NCBI GenBank assembly: GCA_002449595.1
Contig: DJXE01000103.1
Coordinates: 13,460 to 42,352, forward strand
Reading direction: 5' to 3'
Length of the DNA stretch: 28,893 bases
Source: Lachnospiraceae bacterium UBA7012
GTDB lineage: Bacteria; Bacillota; Clostridia; Lachnospirales; Lachnospiraceae
Numbering within the stretch: position 1 is the stretch's first letter; each line of letters begins with the position of its first letter. The notes under the pieces were generated by a model. It was not told the DNA's origin. It did not search any database and worked only from the letters and a program-made list of their open reading frames with translations. Shown here one piece after another: positions 16,073 through 23,732 of this stretch. Position numbers and translations under genes: made by a program.

Positions 16073-17407
16073 TTATTTCGTGATTTCAGTCAGTCCAAAT
16101 TTGGACCCGAGGAACAGGAACCCGGCGTAGCCGTTTTCGTCCTTCAGCGCCGCGGCGTCGGTTCCGGCGGGGATCACGACTTCGTACCGCTTGCCCTGAT
16201 GCCGGAAATCGATCTTTACGCTCACGTCCGGCCGCTTCGCCAGCTCGTCCAGCGAGATCGCGTAGAGGCTGATCCATTTATCGGTCTCGACCTTGATCTC
16301 GGCGCCGGGCTGCGCCGCCCGGATCCTGTCCGCGAGGTCTTTGTTGAACGACACATAGCCGGTGATCGTGAGTCTCTGAGAGACCGAACCACACTTGCGG
16401 CACACATAGATCATCTCGCCGTCGATAGTCGGCGTCGCCTCCTTCTCCACCTGCCACACGTAGTCGTGCTCATGCCATGGCACGCCGGCGCCGGCAGCCG
16501 GGCTGCTCTTCTCCCCGATCGTGAATGTGACGACCGGGCCGTCGCCGTCCTCAAAGACCGGCTGCAGCGTATGGTCCCCGTCGGGCATTGCCTCGAGATA
16601 GTCGCCGATCAGCTCGATCTCCAGGCTTCCTTTTCTTGCGAAGTACAGCTTCCGATCGATCACAACGCCATCGATCTTAAGGCTCCGGAACAGGTCAAAT
16701 GTGAGGTCATCCGACACGCTGCGCCTGAATTTGAAGATCAAAGGCTTCAGGGATTTCTTTTTGTAGATATCCGGCAGCTTGTCGGTGACGTACAATTCGC
16801 TGCTTTTGTCTCTCCAGATGTACCGGAAGACCGCGTCGCCCTTCGGGATGATCTTGGTCGATGTCACGGCCGCCATCTTCTGTCCGCCGACTTCGTAGCA
16901 GTCGAATTCCTTTCCCGCGGGAGCCTTGACGACGCTGTCGTTCTGGTGCGGCAGGAAATCGCACCAGTCTGCCCACTCCGTCAGGGTCATGCTGTCGACC
17001 CAGTCAGGGCCCTTTTCTCCGCCGTTCGCGTCGAACGTGAGCGTAAAGGTCTCGGCGGTTTCGGCCGGCTTCCAGAGGTACTTGATGGTCGTATCCTGCT
17101 TGATCAGGGAATTCGGCTGAATTGCCGTCACCGCGGCAACTCTCTGGCCGCCGACGTCGTAGGCGTCAAACGCCATGCCGGCCGGCGGGGCGCAGACCTC
17201 CTCGGAGTAATTGGGTGTCCACCAGGGCTCCGGCGCTGCCGTTTCCGAGTATGTAACGATTTCCGTATCCTTCCACTGCTGCCCCGGCGTTCCGCCGTTC
17301 GGATCCCAGGTCACCGTATATTCCGCAGCAAATACCCGCTGCCCGAGCGGGGGCAGCATCAGTACCAGCAAAACAGCTGTCATCAGTATTACCAGACTCT
17401 TTTTCAT
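16073..17407 (-). CDS. Secreted protein with two InlB B-repeat-like domains and a CxxC module
   Basis: The 444-residue protein has a signal peptide (MKKS followed by a hydrophobic run, likely cleaved near residue 28 after VFA or VFAA). Two related domains follow, about 29-115 and 118-205, each opening with a [W/F]D-[P/A]-NGG motif (YTVTWDPNGG, FTLTFDANGG) and ending with PAG-x-x-FD-x-Y-[D/E]-VGGQ, as in Listeria-Bacteroides/InlB B-repeats. A later module, HEHDYVWQVEKEATPTIDGE then YVCRKCG, resembles a cysteine-pair repeat of Firmicutes surface proteins. No LPXTG or membrane anchor is seen. The start at 17407 has AGAGGTG seven bases upstream. A promoter about 90 bases upstream gives a long leader. 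A surface or adhesion role is only inference. Confidence 0.82.
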   Translation of the reverse strand: MKKSLVILMTAVLLVLMLPPLGQRVFAAEYTVTWDPNGGTPGQQWKDTEIVTYSETAAPEPWWTPNYSEEVCAPPAGMAFDAYDVGGQRVAAVTAIQPNSLIKQDTTIKYLWKPAETAETFTLTFDANGGEKGPDWVDSMTLTEWADWCDFLPHQNDSVVKAPAGKEFDCYEVGGQKMAAVTSTKIIPKGDAVFRYIWRDKSSELYVTDKLPDIYKKKSLKPLIFKFRRSVSDDLTFDLFRSLKIDGVVIDRKLYFARKGSLEIELIGDYLEAMPDGDHTLQPVFEDGDGPVVTFTIGEKSSPAAGAGVPWHEHDYVWQVEKEATPTIDGEMIYVCRKCGSVSQRLTITGYVSFNKDLADRIRAAQPGAEIKVETDKWISLYAISLDELAKRPDVSVKIDFRHQGKRYEVVIPAGTDAAALKDENGYAGFLFLGSKFGLTEITK

Positions 17408-17505
17408 TGCCTTCACCTCTTGATTTTCTGAAAACTGTTGCATCTATCAGCAAGCCTTCCGGCATTGTGTTCTAAATTAATAATTTGTCGCACAATTTAA
17501 TTTCT

Positions 17506-17533
17506 ATTATAGCAACCAAAATATTATATTCAA
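17506..17533 (-). promoter_or_regulatory. Promoter of the secreted repeat protein gene
   Basis: On the minus strand TTGAAT (17528-17533) and TATAAT (17506-17511) are 16 bases apart, and TGC before the -10 box makes it an extended -10. The predicted leader of about 90 bases is AT-rich with no recognised riboswitch. Confidence 0.6.
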
Positions 17534-17545
17534 TAGCATATAAAG

Positions 17546-17570
17546 AAGAGGCTTGCGCCTCTTTTTTGTC
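17546..17570 (-). terminator. Intrinsic terminator, bidirectional
   Basis: AAGAGGC (17546-17552) pairs with GCCTCTT (17557-17563) around TTGC. On the minus strand the stem is followed by CTTTATA after the stop of the 17574-17993 gene; on the plus strand it is followed by TTTT. Confidence 0.75.
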
Positions 17571-17573
17571 AGT

Positions 17574-17993
17574 TTATACCAGCCCGCAGTAACTGAGCAG
17601 GATCTCCGCCTCCGTGAATTTCTCGAGGAGGCGGAACAGGTCCGTGTCCGCCGGGACGTTATCCCCGTGCCTTCTCCAGTACGTCAGGTTCAGCCTGGTG
17701 TACAGGTCGAACAGGTTCTGCAGGCGCAGATAGATATCCATCATCGACGGCGCGTATCTCTCGCGGCGCGCCGCGCGGTCATACGCTTCCTTCGTCTGCT
17801 CGTAGTGCTCCCACATGCGCCCGAACAGGCCGCCGATCTCCTCGCTGCCCTCTGCCATGGCCGCGATGTCCATGAGGTGGCTGATGAACCGGTCCGTCTC
17901 CCTGTCGCGGGCAGAGTCCTCCCTGTGTCTCAGGTATTCCGCGCATCCCGGATCATTTTTCATCGCCTCGAGCGTTTCGTCAAAAAGGGACAT
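17574..17993 (-). CDS. Small helical protein of unknown function
   Basis: The 139-residue protein is not recognised. It looks soluble and almost wholly helical, with many charged and aromatic residues (for example MWEHYEQTKEAYDRAARRERY and the end EAEILLSYCGLV). There is no signal peptide, membrane segment or catalytic motif. The start at 17993 follows GGGGAGGAGAGA, a strong ribosome site; an upstream ATG at 18014 precedes that site and is unlikely. A promoter (18029-18057) and a terminator (17546-17563) frame it as a single-gene unit. Codon use resembles the neighbours, which supports a real gene. Confidence 0.75.
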   Translation of the reverse strand: MSLFDETLEAMKNDPGCAEYLRHREDSARDRETDRFISHLMDIAAMAEGSEEIGGLFGRMWEHYEQTKEAYDRAARRERYAPSMMDIYLRLQNLFDLYTRLNLTYWRRHGDNVPADTDLFRLLEKFTEAEILLSYCGLV

Positions 17994-18028
17994 TCTCTCC
18001 TCCCCGCAGTCCAATCAAATATAGGAAG

Positions 18029-18057
18029 ATTATATGTGCCGCCGGCTGATCCCGCAA
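18029..18057 (-). promoter_or_regulatory. Promoter of the small helical protein gene
   Basis: TTGCGG (18052-18057) and TATAAT (18029-18034) on the minus strand are 17 bases apart. The -10 box is perfect; the -35 box matches at three positions. Confidence 0.5.
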
Positions 18058-18087
18058 CGGATTCTTCCGCCGCGCGGCGCTCCCAGA

Positions 18088-18096
18088 TGCTACAAT
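18088..18096 (+). promoter_or_regulatory. Extended -10 box for the NTF2-like gene
   Basis: TGCTACAAT lies 74 bases before the ATG at 18170 in the gap between divergent genes. No -35 match is seen, as can be expected with an extended -10 element. Confidence 0.45.
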
Positions 18097-18169
18097 ATAG
18101 ACAGGCTGCATGCGGGCGCATCGGCCAGCGGCACTGGAGAATTTTGGCAGATCACGTAAGGGGGTTACT

Positions 18170-19045
18170 ATGGCAGCACAGAATCTGACGAGAAGAGAAA
18201 TGATAACCATCATGGAGAAGTATACGGAGGCGGTGATCCAGAAGAAACCGGAGCTGCTTCCGCTGGCGGAGAACGTCCGGGCGACGTTCAACGGCGTCGA
18301 GTGCGCCGTCGGAGATAACCCGATGTGGAAGAACACGCTCGTGATGCCGGAGCGCCAGACGTTCATCGATACTGTGACCGGGGAGATGGTGCTCTTCGGC
18401 ACGACCAACAACGAGACCGTCGAGCGGAACTTCGACTTCCCGATCGAAGAATACGTCTACAACATCCGCTGTCATTTCACGGCCAGGATCAAGCTTGAGG
18501 ACGGGCTGATCACACAGATCGAGGAGCTCGCCGCCGACCGCAGGCAGCGCAACTTCTACGGCGACGTGGAGGACATCCACCTGCCGGACCTGATCTTTGA
18601 GATCCCCATCCCGGAGGAGGAGCGCTCGACGCGCGAAGAACTGCACGACATCGTCACCGCTTACTGGAACTGCATCGCGAAGAAAGGCGGCGATCCCGCC
18701 GATCCGGCGAACCTGCCGATCCACCCGGATGCGCAGCGGTTTGAGAACGGCTACCGCACGACGAACCACTCTCACTCGGTCCGCGGCGACTTCACGCACA
18801 ACAAGGGCTTCTACTGGGAGACGCCGGAAGCCGAGCGGAAATTCCCGGTCATCGATCCCGTGCGCGGCGTCGTCGTCAGCTACGCGTTTCTCGCGGGACA
18901 GGGCTACGTCGAGGGCGGTTACCGCGGTGCTTACATCGTCGAGGCGTTCAAGATCAAGGACGGTGCGATCAGCAGGCTGTACGCGCACTTCCCTGCGCTG
19001 AAGGGCACCACCAGCGGCTGGGAAGGCTATGATTACGCGAGGTAA
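18170..19045 (+). CDS. NTF2/SnoaL-like protein, probably two tandem cone-shaped domains (function unknown)
   Basis: The 291-residue protein appears soluble. Its first half (MEKYTEAVIQKKPELLPLAENVRATFNG) and second half (ELHDIVTAYWNCIAKKGGDP, then IHPDAQRFENG) have the same order of helix, loop and strand expected of NTF2-like domains, and the whole resembles DUF8021-type proteins. The match is by eye only. No catalytic set can be assigned. The start at 18170 has AAGGGGG five to six bases upstream; an upstream ATG at 18110 lacks a site. The gene precedes deoC by 83 bases in the same direction, but a hairpin separates them, so co-transcription is uncertain. Confidence 0.7.
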   Translation: MAAQNLTRREMITIMEKYTEAVIQKKPELLPLAENVRATFNGVECAVGDNPMWKNTLVMPERQTFIDTVTGEMVLFGTTNNETVERNFDFPIEEYVYNIRCHFTARIKLEDGLITQIEELAADRRQRNFYGDVEDIHLPDLIFEIPIPEEERSTREELHDIVTAYWNCIAKKGGDPADPANLPIHPDAQRFENGYRTTNHSHSVRGDFTHNKGFYWETPEAERKFPVIDPVRGVVVSYAFLAGQGYVEGGYRGAYIVEAFKIKDGAISRLYAHFPALKGTTSGWEGYDYAR

Positions 19046-19052
19046 AATGCTT

Positions 19053-19092
19053 TTCCCGGAATGAAAGGCTCCTGAAACAACGATTCCGGGAA
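19053..19092 (+). repeat. Ten-base inverted repeat upstream of deoC
   Basis: TTCCCGGAAT (19053-19062) and ATTCCGGGAA (19083-19092) are perfect complements across 20 bases. It sits between the NTF2-like gene stop and the deoC ribosome site. It could end the upstream transcript inefficiently, since no T-tract follows, or act as an operator. Confidence 0.55.
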
Positions 19093-19128
19093 CAGTGATT
19101 CTAAAACAATGAAAAAAGGAGAAGCAAT

Positions 19129-19785
19129 ATGAACAGGCAGGAGATCCTGAGCAGATGTGACCACACGATCCTGAAGCCGGAGGCGGTCTGGGAGGACGTC
19201 CGGAAGATCTGCGACGAGGCGATGCAGTACCATACGGCCTCCATCTGCATTCCGCCGTGCTACGTCAAGAGAGCCGCGGAGTACTGCGACGGCAGGATGC
19301 CGGTGTGCACGGTGATCGGGTTCCCGCACGGGAACGAGGCTTCCATCGTCAAAGCGTTTGAGGCGCGCAACGCGATCGCCGACGGCGCGGACGAGATCGA
19401 TATGGTGATCAATATCGGGATGCTCAAGATGAAAGACCGCGAAGGGCTGAAACAGGAGATCTCCCTGCTGCGCGAAGCGTGCGGCGATAAGATTCTGAAA
19501 GTCATCATCGAGACCTGCCTCCTGACGGAGGAGGAAAAAATCATGATGTGCGAGATCGTCACAGAGTGCGGCGCCGACTTCATCAAGACGTCCACCGGGT
19601 TTTCCACCGGCGGCGCGACATTTGAGGATGTGGCGCTCTTTAAGAAGCACGTCGGTCCGAACGTCCGCATCAAGGCAGCCGGCGGGATCGCAAGCTTCGA
19701 AGACGCCGAAAAGATGGTCGAACTGGGCGCCGACAGGCTCGGCACCAGCCGCCTTGTGAAGATCATGCAGGCGGAGCAGGCGTAA
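19129..19785 (+). CDS. deoC: Deoxyribose-phosphate aldolase
   Basis: DeoC cleaves 2-deoxyribose-5-phosphate to glyceraldehyde-3-phosphate and acetaldehyde in deoxynucleoside catabolism, in the cytoplasm. The 218 residues match the short bacterial form. The Schiff-base lysine is Lys153 in FIKTSTGF, the second active-site lysine is Lys182 in RIKAAGG, and the acid residue is Asp91 in DEIDMVINIG. HTILKP near the N-terminus (12-17) is a family mark. AAAGGAGAA lies before the ATG. No other deo gene is in the window; it is followed by a hairpin and a convergent nitroreductase. Confidence 0.97.
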   Translation: MNRQEILSRCDHTILKPEAVWEDVRKICDEAMQYHTASICIPPCYVKRAAEYCDGRMPVCTVIGFPHGNEASIVKAFEARNAIADGADEIDMVINIGMLKMKDREGLKQEISLLREACGDKILKVIIETCLLTEEEKIMMCEIVTECGADFIKTSTGFSTGGATFEDVALFKKHVGPNVRIKAAGGIASFEDAEKMVELGADRLGTSRLVKIMQAEQA

Positions 19786-19788
19786 GAT

Positions 19789-19808
19789 CCGGCATCTCAG
19801 CCGGTTTT
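19789..19808 (+). terminator. Probable terminator after deoC
   Basis: CCGGC (19789-19793) pairs with GCCGG (19800-19804) and TTTT follows, between convergent deoC and the nitroreductase. The stem is only five pairs. Confidence 0.5.
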
Positions 19809-19813
19809 ACTCG

Positions 19814-20401
19814 TCACTCCACCCACGTCACCGGGTTCCCGGTCCGCGGCAGCTCGCTCCGGACCGGGAGGCCGCCTTCGCCGTATCCGATCACCAGTCC
19901 GCCGGTGATCGTCTCATTCTCTTCCAGCCCGAGGCTGTACATGTACTCCCGGATCACCGGATCCTCATCGAGCCAGTGCAGCTGGTTGATCCAGCAGGTC
20001 CCGAGATCCATCGCGTTCGCGGCGATCATCATGTTTTCCAGCGCGCAGGCACTGTCCGCGAGGGCGTTGCCATATCCTTTTCTGTTCGCTGTGACGATCA
20101 GGATCGGCGCGTTGTAATGGAACACGAGCTTGCCCGCCTTCGCCGCGATCACATTGTTCTTCATGGAAGAATACATGCCGGGATAGACTTCCATTTTCGC
20201 GAACGCTTCCCTGACGAGCACCACCAGTTCGGACAGGACCGCGGGATCAGAGATGACGATGAAATGCGTCGTCTGGTTGTTGCCGCCGCTCGGGGCGTGC
20301 CGGCCGGCGTCGATGATCGCTTCTACTGTCTTTTTGTCCGGCATTTCGGCGGAGAATCTTCTGGTACTTCTTCTGGTGAGAATTGCTTCCAATGCTTCCA
20401 T
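19814..20401 (-). CDS. Nitroreductase family protein (FMN-dependent)
   Basis: These enzymes bind FMN and reduce nitro, quinone or flavin substrates with NAD(P)H as dimers. The 195-residue protein starts MEALEAILTRRSTRRFS, in which the RRS-x-R motif binds FMN phosphate, and continues with AGRHAPSGGNNQ, LENMMIAANAMDLGTCWI and a GLVIGYGE end, all typical. The start at 20401 is set by AGGAA seven bases upstream; the frame stays open to 20599, but that part is a leader made of hairpins and repeats. The ribosome site is itself part of the repeated CCTCAGCGAGG unit. Substrate is unknown. Confidence 0.93.
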   Translation of the reverse strand: MEALEAILTRRSTRRFSAEMPDKKTVEAIIDAGRHAPSGGNNQTTHFIVISDPAVLSELVVLVREAFAKMEVYPGMYSSMKNNVIAAKAGKLVFHYNAPILIVTANRKGYGNALADSACALENMMIAANAMDLGTCWINQLHWLDEDPVIREYMYSLGLEENETITGGLVIGYGEGGLPVRSELPRTGNPVTWVE

Positions 20402-20408
20402 GTCTATT

Positions 20409-20430
20409 CCTCGCTGAGGCAAAATCCACG
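20409..20430. repeat. Copy 1 of a 22-base repeat that carries the nitroreductase ribosome site
   Basis: Minus-strand core GCCTCAGCGAGGAA. CCTC and GAGG can pair around AGC, so the copy would fold over its own AGGA ribosome site. Copy 2 is at 20519-20540 and differs at three positions over 22 bases. Confidence 0.7.
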
Positions 20431-20552
20431 AATGTGGTTTTGCCGAATGCGGCACCCGGTGCGTCAGCACCGATGGTGCGGTTTGAAAGTACTGCATCGG
20501 CAGGACTTTCAAACTTTTCCTCGCTGAGGCAGGATCCGCGGAGGGGTCCTGC
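20418..20552 (-). repeat. Chain of hairpins in the nitroreductase leader
   Basis: Several stems lie in a row. They are GGCAAAA/TTTTGCC with CCAC/GTGG inside (20418-20444), GCAC/GTGC (20452-20462), GCACC/GGTGC (20467-20479), TTTGAAAGT/ACTTTCAAA with CTGC/GCAG inside (20482-20513), and GCAGGA/TCCTGC (20529-20552). This density is far above that of the other gaps in the window. It does not match a riboswitch class I know. Confidence 0.7.
20519..20540. repeat. Copy 2 of the 22-base repeat
   Basis: On the minus strand the core GCCTCAGCGAGGAA recurs 110 bases from copy 1, and each copy follows the closing arm of a hairpin (TCCTGCC here, TTTTGCC in copy 1). The repeated unit is thus hairpin plus tail. 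Confidence 0.7.
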
Positions 20553-20607
20553 TTAAGTGCTGGGCCGATGCTTCCGTGGGTATATGATTTGATATACACT
20601 ATTTGAA

Positions 20608-20636
20608 ATTATAAAGGAATGTCGGGCAGCTGTCGA
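20608..20636 (-). promoter_or_regulatory. Strong promoter of the nitroreductase transcript
   Basis: TCGACA (20631-20636) and a perfect TATAAT (20608-20613) on the minus strand are 17 bases apart; the -35 box has five of six matches. The start point near 20601 gives a leader of about 200 bases that holds the hairpins and repeats. Confidence 0.7.
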
Positions 20637-20697
20637 AGTATAGACTGTTGAAACCGCGATGGCTATGAGATAAATTTAAAGATGGAGGAAAAAGCTT

Positions 20698-21294
20698 ATG
20701 GTCGTAGCAGATTACACGGGATGGGAGTTCCTGATCGAAGACCCGGTCGTATATGCGGCTGCCGTGGCGATGATTCTCCCGTTCGCAGTCATTGCGGTGG
20801 GATTCATACTGAACTATACCGGTATTGCGATCGCATCCCTGTTCAGCCTCTTTGCGGATCCCGAGATGGTATATGCGGCGATCAACTATCTCTTCTTCCC
20901 CGGCGTCATGCTGCACGAGCTCTCCCACGCCCTGCTCGCGTTTCTCACAGGGGCGAAGATCACGGAGATCGCACTCTTCAAGCGGGAAGGAGACGCGCTC
21001 GGACATGTGAGTTTCATAAACCGGGGCAATTTCTTCGTGCAGTCGCTGCAGAATACGTTTGCCTCGGCCGCGCCGATGTTCTGCGGCGCAGTTGTCGTGT
21101 ACGCCTGCTATTACGGGATCACGCACACGGAGCTTCTCTGGCTGAAGATCCTTCTCGGTTATATCGGGGTGTCGATGTTCTATCACATGACGATGAGCCC
21201 CGCCGACATCAGGATCTACCTGAGGGGGCTTCCGGTGTTCATTGCCATCGTCTTCATCGTCACTTTCGTGCTCAGGGTGACCAGCGTGATTTGA
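20698..21294 (+). CDS. Membrane metalloprotease-like protein with HELSH motif (M50B-like)
   Basis: The 198-residue protein has about five membrane segments. The HExxH zinc motif reads MLHELSHALLAFLTG (His73, Glu74, His77). A possible third ligand is Asp170 in MTMSPADIRIYL, as in M50B-like proteins where S-P-x-D follows a membrane helix. Proteolysis within the membrane or a related zinc role is likely but unproven; the substrate is unknown. GGAGG lies nine bases before the ATG. It stands as a single gene between the nitroreductase leader and a bidirectional terminator. Confidence 0.8.
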   Translation: MVVADYTGWEFLIEDPVVYAAAVAMILPFAVIAVGFILNYTGIAIASLFSLFADPEMVYAAINYLFFPGVMLHELSHALLAFLTGAKITEIALFKREGDALGHVSFINRGNFFVQSLQNTFASAAPMFCGAVVVYACYYGITHTELLWLKILLGYIGVSMFYHMTMSPADIRIYLRGLPVFIAIVFIVTFVLRVTSVI

Positions 21295-21358
21295 GGTTGG
21301 TGCGCTTTGAGGCAGGCCAGTCTCAGGCCGGCACTATCAAACTGATTTACAGAGAAAA

Positions 21359-21392
21359 GGAGCTGTCGCAGATCAATGCGGCAGCTCCGTTC
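21359..21392. terminator. Intrinsic terminator of the ABC-DDAH operon, bidirectional
   Basis: GGAGCTGTCGC (21359-21369) pairs with GCGGCAGCTCC (21378-21388) with one G-T pair. On the minus strand TTTTCTCT follows directly, which fits an intrinsic terminator for the operon ending at 21421. It may also stop the convergent metalloprotease gene. Confidence 0.8.
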
Positions 21393-21420
21393 ATTTTACT
21401 AACTCTTTCGGTCCTACTCC

Positions 21421-22191
21421 TCAGAACCGCAGCGACAGGCAGCTCAGGCCGCCGTCGATCTTGCGGAATTCCGAAGTGTCCACGGTGAGGACCGGATAAC
21501 CGGCGCCTTTCACCGCTTCCAGCACCGCGGGATACCCCTCCGGCACGATCACGGTCCCGTTCATCCAGATGCAGTTCGCGGCATAAGCCTCCTCATCCGG
21601 GATGACGATCCTCTCATACTGCGCGAATTCCGGCTTGTCGACGAACTCGCCCGAGACGAGCATCTTGTTGTTCTCGAGGTAATTGACGCCGGTCTTCAGA
21701 TGCAGCACGAGCTCCAGCGGAACCAGTACGGACTTGAATCCGTATTTTCCCATGAACGCGGCGAACTGGTCGAAGCCTTCCTGATTCGTTCTCGCGGACA
21801 GGCCGACGTAGTACGTGTCGCCGCACTTCATGACGTCGCCGCCCTCAAGCGTGCCGGGCGCCACGATATGGCCGGTCTGCTCCTCAGTGTAGAACCTGTC
21901 GATCGCCTCGATGATCCCGGCCGTCTCACCTTTTCTCGTATCCGCACCCGGATTGGTGATGATGGCGCACTTGTCGTTCACGACCGCGACGTCTTCCACA
22001 AAGCAGGAGTCGGGATACTCTTCCATCGCCGGGAGCACAAGGACGTCGACACCGCATGCTTTCAGGGCTTCGATGTACTTCGCGTGCTGCTCCAGTGCCT
22101 TTTCATAGATCGGCTGACCGAGCTCCGGCGCCGACGTGATGCCGTCGCAGACCTTCGGGCAGGGGGTTCTCACGATTGCGTGATTAAACAT
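21421..22191 (-). CDS. Dimethylarginine dimethylaminohydrolase (DDAH) family enzyme
   Basis: DDAH hydrolyses N-omega-methylated arginines to citrulline and a methylamine. The 256-residue protein has the length of the Pseudomonas enzyme. The catalytic set is visible: Glu116 in TLEGGDV, His164 in LVLHLKTG, and Cys251 in IDGGLSCLSLRF; these are each about two positions from the Pseudomonas residues as I recall them. Asp61, Glu66 and Asp67 lie in PDSCFVEDVAV, the substrate-side loop. It is the last gene of an operon, 54 bases after an amino-acid ABC ATPase. AGGAG lies 12 bases before the ATG, a rather long spacing. A related amidinohydrolase activity, such as on another guanidino compound, cannot be excluded. 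Confidence 0.9.
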   Translation of the reverse strand: MFNHAIVRTPCPKVCDGITSAPELGQPIYEKALEQHAKYIEALKACGVDVLVLPAMEEYPDSCFVEDVAVVNDKCAIITNPGADTRKGETAGIIEAIDRFYTEEQTGHIVAPGTLEGGDVMKCGDTYYVGLSARTNQEGFDQFAAFMGKYGFKSVLVPLELVLHLKTGVNYLENNKMLVSGEFVDKPEFAQYERIVIPDEEAYAANCIWMNGTVIVPEGYPAVLEAVKGAGYPVLTVDTSEFRKIDGGLSCLSLRF

Positions 22192-22245
22192 TTTGACAGT
22201 TATCTCCTCACTTAAAAAATCTTTGTTTCGTACGGTGCGGGCCCG

Positions 22246-22968
22246 TTACAGGACCTTCGACAGGAAGTCCTTGAGCCTCGGGTTCTGCGGGTTCTCAAAG
22301 AATGCCTTCGGCTCGTCTTGCGCCGCGATCGTGCCTTCATCCATGAAGAGCACGCGGGTTCCGACTTCCCTCGCAAATCCCATCTCATGCGTGACGATCG
22401 CCATCGTCATTCCGTCGTCCGCCAGCTCCTTGATGAGCTCAAGCACCTCGCCGACCATCTCCGGATCGAGCGCGCTCGTCGGCTCGTCGAAAAGCATGAC
22501 GTCAGGCCCCATGGCCAGCGCCCGGACGATCGCGACGCGCTGTTTCTGTCCGCCGGAGAGCGTGGACGGGTACACGTTTGCCTTATCCGCCAGGCCGATC
22601 CGGTCCAGGAGCCGCATCGCGGTCTCGTTCGCCTGCGCCTCGTTCATCAGCTTGTGATATCTCGGCGCGAGCGTCATGTTCTGCAGGATCGTCTTGTGCG
22701 GGAAAAGGTTAAACTGCTGGAACACCATGCCCATCTTGCAGCGGACGGTATCCAGATCGGTCTTCGGATCCGTCAGGTCCGTTCCCTCGAAGATGACCTG
22801 TCCCGCAGTGGGCACCTCAAGCAGGTTCATGCATCTGAGCAGCGTGCTCTTGCCGGAGCCGGACGGGCCGATGATGACGACCCGCTCGCCCTTGTCGATG
22901 TGCAGGTCGATGTTCTTCAGGACCTTCAGGTCCCCGAAATCTTTGTGCAGTCCTTTAATGTCTATCAC
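22246..22968 (-). CDS. Amino-acid ABC transporter ATP-binding protein (GlnQ/HisP-like)
   Basis: This ATPase drives import by the permease of the preceding gene. The 240 residues are the normal length. Walker A is GPSGSGKS (34-41), Q-loop Gln84 in [11 protein letters not shown], signature LSGGQ (137-141), Walker B VMLFDEP (157-163), and the switch histidine lies in IVTHEMGFA. The start is a GTG at 22968, with AAGGAGG ten bases upstream, inside the end of the permease gene (14-base overlap). The frame runs back to 23022, but those codons precede the ribosome site. The polar-amino-acid subfamily is clear; the exact substrate is not. Confidence 0.95.
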   Translation of the reverse strand: MIDIKGLHKDFGDLKVLKNIDLHIDKGERVVIIGPSGSGKSTLLRCMNLLEVPTAGQVIFEGTDLTDPKTDLDTVRCKMGMVFQQFNLFPHKTILQNMTLAPRYHKLMNEAQANETAMRLLDRIGLADKANVYPSTLSGGQKQRVAIVRALAMGPDVMLFDEPTSALDPEMVGEVLELIKELADDGMTMAIVTHEMGFAREVGTRVLFMDEGTIAAQDEPKAFFENPQNPRLKDFLSKVL

Positions 22969-23677
22969 TTTGCGCCAGCCTCCTTTCCAGTCTTCCGACA
23001 GCCTTGGAGAGGCCGAACACAAGGATGAAATAGATCAGGGCCACCGTGATCAGCGTGAAGTACGGCGACATGGTCCTGCTTCGGATCAGGTCTCCCGCGC
23101 GGGTCAGGTCGACGACGCTGATCAGTCCGCAGATCGAGGTCTCTTTCAGGACCGCGATCCCTTCATTGCACAGCGCCGGCAGGATGTTCTTGACCGCCTG
23201 CGGAAGCACGATCAGACGCAGCGTCGCGAGCTCGCTGAGGCCCAGCGAACGGCCGGCCTCTGTCTGGCCGATGTCGACGGAAGCGATGCCGCCGCGGATG
23301 ACCTCCGAGACGTACGCGCCCGAGTTGACACCGAACGCGATGCAGCAGACGATGACCTTGTTCGGGAATCCGCCCATGATGATGAACGTCATGATCATCA
23401 GCTGGATCGCCAGCGGCGTGCCGCGCATGAGCGCCACGTAAGCGGCGCAGATCTTGTCAAGAACGTTCAGGACCATCGCCCCGGGCGTCTTTCTCTTCTT
23501 GTTTCTCGCGCTCTGGGCGAGCGCGTGGATCAGCGACACAACGATGCCGATGAGGATACCGATCACCGCCGCGGTCAGCGTGATGATGATCGTATTCTTG
23601 AATCCCTGGACAAACACTTTATACCGGTTGTCCCGGATGAAGGTCCGGATAAAACCTTCTTTTAATGCTTCAAACAC
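22955..23677 (-). CDS. Amino-acid ABC transporter permease (HisM/GlnP type)
   Basis: The 240-residue protein has about five membrane segments and forms the transport channel, probably as a homodimer since only one permease gene is present. The cytoplasmic EAA loop that touches the ATPase reads [20 protein letters not shown]. The [12 protein letters not shown] segment is a hallmark of the polar amino-acid family. It starts 55 bases after the binding-protein gene and overlaps the ATPase gene by 14 bases. Residues 1-20 form an unusual charged start before the first membrane helix. Confidence 0.95.
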   Translation of the reverse strand: MFEALKEGFIRTFIRDNRYKVFVQGFKNTIIITLTAAVIGILIGIVVSLIHALAQSARNKKRKTPGAMVLNVLDKICAAYVALMRGTPLAIQLMIMTFIIMGGFPNKVIVCCIAFGVNSGAYVSEVIRGGIASVDIGQTEAGRSLGLSELATLRLIVLPQAVKNILPALCNEGIAVLKETSICGLISVVDLTRAGDLIRSRTMSPYFTLITVALIYFILVFGLSKAVGRLERRLAQSDRH

Positions 23678-23732
23678 TTCTCACACCTTCTTAATACGAA
23701 ACAGGTATTGCATCTTTCTCTGACGGATCAGA

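Noticed and set aside
15995..17431. A 478-codon plus-strand open frame
   Set aside because: Opposite the secreted repeat protein, whose signal peptide, promoter and ribosome site are all on the minus strand.
20402..20599. N-terminal 66-codon extension of the nitroreductase
   Set aside because: The stretch is made of hairpins and repeats; the family start motif and a good ribosome site are at 20401.
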